A stretch of DNA of 7,214 nucleotides, from positions 1 through 7,214 of the forward strand of contig CAMDKE010000142.1 in assembly GCA_945901215.1 (NCBI GenBank), given 5' to 3'. Positions 1-5,320 of this stretch are shown here, piece after piece. Position 1 is the first letter of the stretch. Each line of letters opens with the position of its first letter. The notes below the pieces were generated by a model, which was not told the origin of the DNA, made no database searches, and saw nothing but the letters and a program-made list of their open reading frames with translations. Origin of the DNA: Comamonas sp. lk (lineage in GTDB: Bacteria > Pseudomonadota > Gammaproteobacteria > Burkholderiales > Burkholderiaceae_C). The position numbers and the translations under genes were made by a program.

Positions 1-52
1 GGGGCGAAGGGGCGGGGGGGAAGGGGGGGCAAACAAAAGCCACCCCGCAGGG
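1..52. repeat. G-rich dispersed repeat, copy A (cut by window edge)
   Basis: These 52 bases are identical to 1816-1867, and the first 32 also match 1975-2006. The copy begins with the right arm of the hairpin that is complete in the other two copies; its left arm would lie beyond the window edge. It holds four G-runs (1-4, 9-12, 14-20, 23-29) separated by loops of 1-4 bases. It sits about 30 bases past the soxB stop codon, so it lies between soxB and whatever follows in the sox operon. Repeat identity is seen directly; the origin of the element is unknown. Confidence 0.85.
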
Positions 53-81
53 CACCGATGGAAGCAACAAAGAAACCATGC

Positions 82-1332
82 TCAATGCGCCACACCTGCC
101 GCACCGTGCTCATCAATCAAGTGACCAGTGGTGAAGCGGTTCAAATCAAACGCCGCATTCAAAGCATGCGGCCTATCCTGCGCAATCGTATGCGCCATCA
201 CCCACCCCGACCCCGGCGTGGCCTTAAAGCCACCCGTGCCCCAGCCGCAGTTGAAATACAGGCCCTTGATGTGCGTCTTGGAGATGATGGGGCACGCATC
301 CGGCGCCACGTCCACAATGCCGCCCCACTGGCGGTTCATGCGCACGCGGCGGAAGATGGGGAACAGTTCGCAAATGGCTTGCAGCGTGTGCTCGATCACC
401 GGGAACGAGCCGCGCTGGCCGTAGCCCACATAGCTGTCAATGCCCGCGCCAATCACCAAGTCGCCCTTATCCGACTGGCTGGCGTAGGCGTGGATGGCGT
501 TGGACATGACCACGGTGTGCAAGATGGGCTTCATGGGCTCGGACACCAGCGCTTGCAAGGGGTGGCTCTCCAGCGGCAGGCGGATGCCCGCCATGTCGGC
601 AATCACGGTGCTGTGTCCGGCGGCGACTACGCCAATTTTTTTGCTCTTGATCACGCCGCGCGTGGTCTCTATGCCCACCACCTGGTCACCCTCGCGCTGC
701 ACGCCGATGACTTCGCAGTTTTGGATGATGTCCACCCCCAGCCGGTCGGCAGCACGGGCAAAGCCCCAGGCAATCGCGTCATGGCGCGCCACACCGGCGC
801 GCGGCTGGAAGGACGCACCCATGACCGGATAGCGCAGGCTGCTGCTGGTGTTCATGATGGGCACCATGGCCTTGATCTCTTCGGGGCTGAGCACCACGCC
901 GTCCACGCCGTTCAGGCGGTTGGCGTTGACGCGGCGGCGGATGTCGCGCATGTCTTGCAGCGAGTGGCCCACGTTCATCACGCCGCGCTGGCTGAACATG
1001 GTGTTGTAGTTCAGCTCTTGCGACAGGCCTTCCCAGAGCTGCAACGCTTTCTCATACAGATGCGTGGCGTCGTCCCACAGGTAGTTGGAACGCACGATAG
1101 TCGTGTTGCGCGCGGTGTTGCCGCCACCCAACCAGCCGCGCTCCACCACCGCAATATTGCGCATGCCGTGCTCTTTTGCCAGGTAATAGGCCGTGGCCAG
1201 CCCGTGGCCGCCGCCGCCGACGATGATCGCGTCATAACTGGCCTTGGGCGCCGGGCTGCGCCACTGCTTTTGCCAGTTCTCGTGGTAGGACAGGGCATTG
1301 CGCGCGAGCGCGAAGATGGAAAAGTGACTCAC
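82..1332 (-). CDS. soxB: Sarcosine oxidase, beta subunit (heterotetrameric)
   Basis: This is the flavin-binding beta subunit of tetrameric sarcosine oxidase, a cytoplasmic enzyme. It oxidises sarcosine to glycine, producing H2O2 and, with tetrahydrofolate, methylene-THF. The 416-residue length is normal for the family. The N-terminus (SIFALARNALSYHENW, 5-20) is typical of SoxB. A Rossmann dinucleotide motif GGGGHG lies at 39-44, followed by the family stretch GWLGGGNTARNTTIVRSNY (66-84). His184 in RAGVARHD matches the expected position of the histidine that binds FMN covalently (about His173 in the Corynebacterium enzyme). The C-terminal flavin-pocket motif CGWGTGGFK is at 362-370. Translation starts at GTG; the family-like N-terminus begins directly there, and the upstream ribosome site is weak (GAAAGAA). 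Partner genes soxD, soxA and soxG would be expected downstream, past the left edge, but a repeat copy intervenes. Upstream, sdaA is on the same strand but about 700 bp away. Family assignment is firm; operon membership is inferred. Confidence 0.95.
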   Translation of the reverse strand: MSHFSIFALARNALSYHENWQKQWRSPAPKASYDAIIVGGGGHGLATAYYLAKEHGMRNIAVVERGWLGGGNTARNTTIVRSNYLWDDATHLYEKALQLWEGLSQELNYNTMFSQRGVMNVGHSLQDMRDIRRRVNANRLNGVDGVVLSPEEIKAMVPIMNTSSSLRYPVMGASFQPRAGVARHDAIAWGFARAADRLGVDIIQNCEVIGVQREGDQVVGIETTRGVIKSKKIGVVAAGHSTVIADMAGIRLPLESHPLQALVSEPMKPILHTVVMSNAIHAYASQSDKGDLVIGAGIDSYVGYGQRGSFPVIEHTLQAICELFPIFRRVRMNRQWGGIVDVAPDACPIISKTHIKGLYFNCGWGTGGFKATPGSGWVMAHTIAQDRPHALNAAFDLNRFTTGHLIDEHGAAGVAH

Positions 1333-1388
1333 AGGGTTTCTTTCGTCATTGCATTACGGTGCGCACAAGCAGCGATTTTGCTTGGGAA

Positions 1389-1640
1389 TTCGGAGATGCC
1401 GGGTTTCGGCCCGGAGGCCGACTCACTTTTCTTTGCTTCGCCAAAGAAAAGTAAGCAAAAGAAAGGCGAGCCGTCGACCGTGGCCCTGCGGGCTGCCCTG
1501 CGCTACTCGCACCGCTCGGGGTCGGTCGCAAACTCGCTTCGCTCAAACATGCGCCCGCCCTGATCCGAGCGCCGCTGCGTTGCTCAGCACGGCCGAATGG
1601 CAAAAGAAGGCCGCGTGCTCGTTCGCTGGCGCGAACATCG
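1389..1640. repeat. Compound hairpin element, probable dispersed repeat
   Basis: The segment holds several inverted repeats close together: a 6-bp stem (1406-1411 with 1416-1421), a perfect 11-bp stem with a 6-base loop (1425-1435 with 1442-1452), and a 6-bp stem (1621-1626 with 1631-1636). The AT-rich 11-bp hairpin followed by AAGCAAAAGAAAGG is a string I recall from many intergenic regions of Comamonadaceae and related Burkholderiales. Only one copy lies in this window, so its repetitive nature rests on that memory. The outer boundaries are approximate. It encodes nothing obvious and could be a REP-like or mobile non-autonomous element. Confidence 0.5.
1425..1452. other. Perfect 11-bp inverted repeat (hairpin)
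   Basis: ACTTTTCTTTG at 1425-1435 is the exact reverse complement of CAAAGAAAAGT at 1442-1452, with loop CTTCGC between. The stem is AT-rich and no U-tract follows on either strand, so it does not look like a standard intrinsic terminator. It is the core of the compound element around it. Confidence 0.8.
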
Positions 1641-1747
1641 TGCACAGCAAGTCCAGCGCGGCGCCTGTCGGCGGCCCCACCCCGCAGCCATTCACTACGA
1701 CCGCCACGCCCGCCCATGTAGGCCACCAAAAGCGCACCGCACCCCCT

Positions 1748-1867
1748 CGCCAGTAGCACCCCATTCGGCACGACAAAACCAAATGGGCTGTTCAGGCTCC
1801 CCTTCGTCCCCGCCGGGGGCGAAGGGGCGGGGGGGAAGGGGGGGCAAACAAAAGCCACCCCGCAGGG
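1748..1867. repeat. G-rich hairpin repeat, copy B (most complete)
   Basis: This is the most complete copy of the unit. Bases 1748-1846 align with 1907-2005 without gaps, with only a handful of substitutions, and bases 1816-1867 are identical to 1-52. The unit contains a 13-bp hairpin (1799-1811 with 1815-1827, one G-T pair, loop GCC). This runs into a G-run block (1815-1819, 1824-1827, 1829-1835, 1838-1844), then ends with the tail CAAACAAAAGCCACCCCGC. The two full copies are spaced 159 bp apart. Function is unknown; it could be a transposable or REP-like unit, and its hairpin could affect transcript ends. Confidence 0.85.
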
Positions 1868-1906
1868 AACACGATCAGCAATGCGGCACGCAAAGCCACG
1901 ACCCCC

Positions 1907-2006
1907 CGCCAGTAACACCCCATTCGGCGCGACAAAACCAAATCGGCTGTTAAAGCTCCCCTTCGTCCCCGCCGGGGGCGAAGGGGCGGGGGGGAAGGGG
2001 GGGCAA
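1907..2006. repeat. G-rich hairpin repeat, copy C (3' tail missing)
   Basis: This is the third copy, in the same orientation as copy B. It carries the same 13-bp hairpin (1958-1970 with 1974-1986, loop GCC) and the same G-run block (1974-2003). Identity ends at about 2006, where copies A and B continue with the CAAACAAAAGCC tail and this one changes to GACGCTGC. It starts 33 bases past the sdaA stop codon in the direction of sdaA transcription. On the minus strand the hairpin is followed by a T-containing but interrupted stretch, so a terminator role is possible but weakly supported. Confidence 0.85.
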
Positions 2007-2039
2007 GACGCTGCTAAAAAACGCATAAAAGAGAAAGAA

Positions 2040-3443
2040 TCAGCACTCAATCACATTGACCGCCAACCCACCCCGCGAAGTCTCCTTGTACTTCGTCATC
2101 ATGTCCCGCCCGGTATCCCGCATCGTCTTGATCACCTGATCCAACGACACAAAGTGCGTGCCGTCCCCCCGCAGCGCCATGCGCGCCGCATTAAGCGCCT
2201 TGACCGAGCCCATGGCATTGCGCTCAATGCACGGTATTTGCACCCGCCCACCTACCGGATCGCAGGTCAGACCCAGGTTGTGTTCCATGCCGATCTCAGC
2301 GGCGTTTTCCACCTGCATGGGCGTGCCGCCCATGACGGCGGCCAAACCGGCGGCGGCCATGGAGCAAGCCACGCCGACCTCGCCCTGGCAACCCACCTCA
2401 GCGCCGCTGATGGACGCGTTTTCTTTGTACAGCAGGCCAATGGCGCCTGCGGTGAGCAAAAAGTCGCGGATGCCGCTTTGGCTGGCGCCTGCGCAAAAGC
2501 GGTCGTAATAGTGCATGACGGACGGCACGATGCCGGCCGCGCCATTGGTGGGGGCAGTGACAACACGGCCACCGGCGGCGTTCTCTTCATTCACGGCCAT
2601 GGCGTAGACGTTCACAAAGTCCAGAATCGTGAGCTGGTCTTTGAGCGCCTGCTCGGGCTGGCTGCTCAAACTGCGGTGCAACTCGGCGGCGCGGCGCTTG
2701 ACCAGCAGGTTGCCAGGCAGGTGGCCTTCGGTGCGGATGCCGCGCGCCACGCAAGCTTTCATGGCGTCCCAAATGGTGTCCAGGCCCGCGTTGACCTCGG
2801 CGTCGCTGCGCCAGGCCAGCTCGTTAGCGCGCATCACCTGCGCGATGGTCAGGCCGCTGCCCGCGCAAATGGCGAGCAAAGCATCGCCGCTGGCAAAGGG
2901 AAAGCGCACCTTGGTCGGGTCCGGCACGATGCGCGGCACGCTGCCGGTGCTGGCATTGTTGGCGTCGGCGTCTTCCTGCGACACCACAAAACCGCCACCG
3001 ACCGAAAAATAGCGCCGCTCCTGCAGCAGCACGCCGCCACCGTCAAAAGCCATGAACTTGACGCCGTTGGGATGGTAAGACAGCGTTTCACGGCGCAAAA
3101 ATAGCACGTCGGTCTTCTCGGCAAAGGCGATGGCTTTTTCGCCACCCAGGTGCAAGGTTTTGGCCGTACGCATGGACTTGATCCGGCTGGCCATGGTGTC
3201 GGGGTCAATCGTGTCGGGCTGCGCGCCTTCTAGGCCCAGCATCACGGCCGTGTCGGTGCCGTGGCCTTTGCCGGTGGCTCCCAGCGAGCCATAGAGGCGC
3301 ACTTCCACCCGCTCGGCCTTGGCGAGTTGGCCATCAGCCCGCAAGGCGCCGGCGAACAGGGCCGCCGCCTTCATCGGACCCACGGTGTGGGAAGACGATG
3401 GGCCGATGCCAATCTTGAAAAGGTCAAAAACGCTCAAGGCCAT
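2040..3443 (-). CDS. sdaA: L-serine ammonia-lyase (iron-sulfur L-serine dehydratase)
   Basis: This enzyme converts L-serine to pyruvate and ammonia in the cytoplasm using a [4Fe-4S] cluster. The 467 residues include both family domains: the N-terminal beta domain with GPSSSHTVGPMKA (14-26) and the C-terminal catalytic alpha domain with APTNGAAGIVP (297-307). Cys352 (GCQGE), Cys394 (TCDPVGG) and Cys405 (IPCIERN) match the three cluster ligands. The last residue, Cys467, matches the C-terminal cysteine that caps the fourth iron in the Legionella enzyme; all four are offset by 9 from Legionella numbering as I recall it. All key residues are therefore present. The ATG start is supported by a strong ribosome site (GGAAGGAGG, 3449-3457) five bases upstream. 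It is divergent from the mttB-like gene and lies on the same strand as soxB, with a long repeat spacer between them. In context it would drain serine made from sarcosine-derived glycine into central metabolism; that link is inference. Confidence 0.96.
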   Translation of the reverse strand: MALSVFDLFKIGIGPSSSHTVGPMKAAALFAGALRADGQLAKAERVEVRLYGSLGATGKGHGTDTAVMLGLEGAQPDTIDPDTMASRIKSMRTAKTLHLGGEKAIAFAEKTDVLFLRRETLSYHPNGVKFMAFDGGGVLLQERRYFSVGGGFVVSQEDADANNASTGSVPRIVPDPTKVRFPFASGDALLAICAGSGLTIAQVMRANELAWRSDAEVNAGLDTIWDAMKACVARGIRTEGHLPGNLLVKRRAAELHRSLSSQPEQALKDQLTILDFVNVYAMAVNEENAAGGRVVTAPTNGAAGIVPSVMHYYDRFCAGASQSGIRDFLLTAGAIGLLYKENASISGAEVGCQGEVGVACSMAAAGLAAVMGGTPMQVENAAEIGMEHNLGLTCDPVGGRVQIPCIERNAMGSVKALNAARMALRGDGTHFVSLDQVIKTMRDTGRDMMTKYKETSRGGLAVNVIEC

Positions 3444-3602
3444 TGTGGCCTCCTTCCAATGTCAGTGTGCGCCGGCGCAAGGGCCAGAAACGGCGGGTCG
3501 CATCCTGGAGCGCAGCCCCGATTGTGTCGAGCGACGACCGGCCACGGGTGTCCACTTTACGACGCGTGACGGTGCTTGTGCGACAGCATGCCCCTGACGT
3601 GC

Positions 3603-3618
3603 ACGCGCAAGTGCGCGT
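3603..3618. promoter_or_regulatory. Small palindrome, candidate operator
   Basis: ACGCGC at 3603-3608 and GCGCGT at 3613-3618 are exact reverse complements around AAGT. The palindrome lies just before the 9-bp tandem repeat in the divergent region. In DNA this GC-rich a 6-bp arm can occur by chance, so only its position suggests a regulatory role. Confidence 0.25.
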
Positions 3619-3621
3619 CGC

Positions 3622-3640
3622 ATAGTGGCTATAGTGGCTA
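3622..3640. repeat. Perfect 9-bp tandem repeat (ATAGTGGCT x2)
   Basis: ATAGTGGCT occurs twice head to tail at 3622-3630 and 3631-3639, and one further A continues the pattern. It is more AT-rich than its surroundings and lies 78 bases upstream of the mttB-like start. Such direct repeats one helical turn or slightly less apart can be binding sites for an activator or repressor; no known consensus was matched. Confidence 0.5.
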
Positions 3641-3706
3641 CACCCGCTTGCCGATACTCGTGACCAACACGGTGCGCGCCTGTCGTGCGTGCCTGCCAGC
3701 ATGCTT

Positions 3707-3710
3707 GGAG
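3707..3710 (+). promoter_or_regulatory. Ribosome binding site of the mttB-like gene
   Basis: GGAG sits seven bases before the ATG at 3718. It supports this start and therefore the basic N-terminal extension of about 45 residues, since the next in-frame ATG encodes Met100, inside the conserved region. Confidence 0.6.
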
Positions 3711-3717
3711 ATAAGCC

Positions 3718-5310
3718 ATGGACGAAGTAAACACCCTCACCGAGCAGCCAGACGCCGCCGCTCCCCGCAACCGCCGCACCGCTGGCGGGCGCGAAGCCAA
3801 GCGCGCCGCGCGTGCCGCCCGCAGCGGCGTCTCCGTGCCCTACATCACCCGCAAGATTCCCTACTACGAGGTGCTCGACGAGGAGGGCCTGGAAATCATC
3901 GAGCGCAATGCCGACACGATTTTGGAAGAAGTGGGCATTGATTTTCGCGACGACGCCGAGGCCCTGGACATCTGGCGCAAAGCCGGTGCCGACGTCAAAG
4001 GCGAGCGCGTGCGCATGCCGCGCGGCATGTGCCGCGCCTTGGTGCAGGCCAGCGCGCCCCGCGAGTTCACCCAGCACGCGCGCAACCCTGCAAACAACGT
4101 TGTCATTGGCGGTAAGAACTCTGTGTTTGCCCCTGCCTATGGCTCGCCCTTTGTGCGCGACCTGGACAAGGGCCGACGCTACGCCACGATCGAAGACTTT
4201 CAAAACTTCGTGAAACTGGCCTACACCGCCCAGTCGCTTCACCACTCGGGCGGCACCATTTGCGAGCCGGTGGATTTGCCGGTCAACAAGCGCCATTTCG
4301 ACATGGTCTACGCGCACATGAAGTACAGCGACAAGCCCTATATGGGCTCGGTCACCCACCCCAGCCGCGCGCACGACACGGTAGAGATGTCCAAGGCCTT
4401 GTTTGGCGACAACTACCTTGACCCGCTGACGGGCAAGCCCAAGACGGTGTGCATCAGCCTGATCAACGCCAACTCGCCCATGACCTTTGACGACACCATG
4501 CTCGGTGCGGCCAAGGTGTATGCGCGGGCCAACCAGGCCACCATCATCACGCCTTTTATCTTGGCCGGTGCCATGTCGCCGGTCACCGTGGCGGGCACCT
4601 GCGCGCAAACGCTGGCCGAGGCGCTGGCTGGTATGGCCTTTGTGCAGCTGGTCAACCCCGGCGCGCCGGTGGTGCTGAGCAGTTTTGCGTCGAGCATTTC
4701 CATGCAGTCGGGCGCGCCCACTTTTGGCACACCCGAGCCCGCGCTGGTGCTGTACGTGATGGCTGCGCTGGCGCGCCGTGTGGGCGTGCCGTTTCGCTCG
4801 GGCGGCGGACTGTGCGGCTCCAAAATTGCCGATGCGCAAGCGGCGTCGGAGGCGGCCAGCACCATGCTCCCGACCTGCCTGGGCGGCGTCAACTTTGTGT
4901 TGCACACGGCGGGTTGGCTAGAGGGTGGCCTGTCCATGGGATACGAAAAATTCATCATGGACTGCGACCAGGCCGGCATGATGCACACCCTCTTGGGCGG
5001 CGTCGACGTGTCCGAGAACGGCCAGGCCATGGACGCCATCCGCGAAGTCGGCCCGGGCAAGCACTTTTTGGGCTGCGCCCACACGCAGGCCAATTTTGAG
5101 AGCGCGTTTTACCGATCACCCATTACCGACAACAACAGTTTTGAGCAGTGGGAGGCTGAAGGCGCGGTGGACATGTCGGTGCGGGCGAACGCGCTTTGGA
5201 AGAAGCAACTGGCCGAATACGTGCCCCCGGCAATCGACGCAGCCGCCGATGAAGCGGTGCTGGACTATGTGAACCGGCGCAAAGCCTCGTTCCCTGACTC
5301 CAACGTATAA
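3718..5310 (+). CDS. Trimethylamine methyltransferase (MttB) superfamily protein, non-pyrrolysine type
   Basis: The 530-residue protein belongs to the MttB superfamily of corrinoid-dependent methyltransferases that demethylate quaternary or tertiary amines. Recognisable stretches are EEGLEIIERNADTILEEVGI (55-74), SGGTICEPVDLPVNKRH (177-193), the barrel segments LINANSPMTFDD (248-259) and ITPFILAGAMSPVT (277-290), and SGGGLCGSKIADAQAASEA (361-379). The frame is open throughout and stops at TAA, so there is no amber codon for pyrrolysine. It should therefore resemble the non-Pyl branch, whose studied members act on glycine betaine, proline betaine, carnitine or butyrobetaine. The first 45 residues are basic and low in complexity and show no signal peptide. 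It faces sdaA across a divergent promoter region and converges with an ABC transporter operon. No corrinoid protein gene is adjacent, so the methyl acceptor is unknown. Substrate is inferred only from the sarcosine oxidase and importer nearby; no gene symbol is assigned. Confidence 0.9.
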   Translation: MDEVNTLTEQPDAAAPRNRRTAGGREAKRAARAARSGVSVPYITRKIPYYEVLDEEGLEIIERNADTILEEVGIDFRDDAEALDIWRKAGADVKGERVRMPRGMCRALVQASAPREFTQHARNPANNVVIGGKNSVFAPAYGSPFVRDLDKGRRYATIEDFQNFVKLAYTAQSLHHSGGTICEPVDLPVNKRHFDMVYAHMKYSDKPYMGSVTHPSRAHDTVEMSKALFGDNYLDPLTGKPKTVCISLINANSPMTFDDTMLGAAKVYARANQATIITPFILAGAMSPVTVAGTCAQTLAEALAGMAFVQLVNPGAPVVLSSFASSISMQSGAPTFGTPEPALVLYVMAALARRVGVPFRSGGGLCGSKIADAQAASEAASTMLPTCLGGVNFVLHTAGWLEGGLSMGYEKFIMDCDQAGMMHTLLGGVDVSENGQAMDAIREVGPGKHFLGCAHTQANFESAFYRSPITDNNSFEQWEAEGAVDMSVRANALWKKQLAEYVPPAIDAAADEAVLDYVNRRKASFPDSNV

Positions 5311-5320
5311 AGACGCAAGT

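Larger units (their letters stand above)
1333..2039. other. Repeat-rich spacer between sdaA and soxB, no supported gene
   Basis: This gap of about 700 bp holds no convincing protein gene. Open frames exist on both strands, but they run through the repeat units and hairpins. The longest (minus, 1346-2050) translates the same proline-rich string twice because it crosses both G-rich repeat copies, and it resembles no family I know. The content is a hairpin element at about 1390-1640, a low-feature stretch at about 1640-1747, and two repeat copies at 1748-1867 and 1907-2006. No tRNA or rRNA was recognised. Any promoter for soxB must lie in this spacer or upstream of sdaA. Confidence 0.75.
3444..3717. 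promoter_or_regulatory. Divergent intergenic region between sdaA and the mttB-like gene
   Basis: The two genes point away from each other across 274 bases, so both promoters, or at least that of the mttB-like gene, should lie here. No strong sigma-70 pair was found; TATAGT at 3630-3635 is a plausible -10 but lacks a good -35 at 17 bases. The region holds a perfect 9-bp tandem repeat (3622-3640) and a 6-bp inverted repeat (3603-3608 with 3613-3618). Both are about 80-115 bases upstream of the mttB-like start and are candidate regulator sites. The regulator is not in the window. Confidence 0.45.

Noticed and set aside
58..1563. 501-residue plus-strand open frame opposite soxB
   Set aside because: Antisense to a clearly conserved enzyme gene; its composition is rich in Ala, His, Arg and Val, as expected from the reverse of GC-rich codons, and it has no domain signature.
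1958..1986. 13-bp hairpin after sdaA as a rho-independent terminator
   Set aside because: The stem is strong, but the minus-strand sequence after it is AGCTTTAACAG rather than a run of T, so the standard pattern is not met. A looser terminator role stays possible.
1..2039. CRISPR array suggested by repeated G-rich units
   Set aside because: Only three copies, irregularly placed on both sides of a gene, with units of about 100-120 bases; there is no regular spacer pattern and no cas gene.
1346..2050. 234-residue minus-strand open frame with a proline-rich sequence repeated twice
   Set aside because: It runs through both G-rich repeat copies, its repeated peptide is simply their translation, and it matches no family I know. 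High GC keeps such frames open by chance.
1881..3104. 407-residue plus-strand open frame opposite sdaA
   Set aside because: Antisense to sdaA and begins within the repeat spacer; no recognisable domain.
3424..4905. 493-residue minus-strand open frame opposite the mttB-like gene
   Set aside because: Antisense to a conserved gene with the same shadow composition; the plus-strand frame has recognisable family motifs and a ribosome site.
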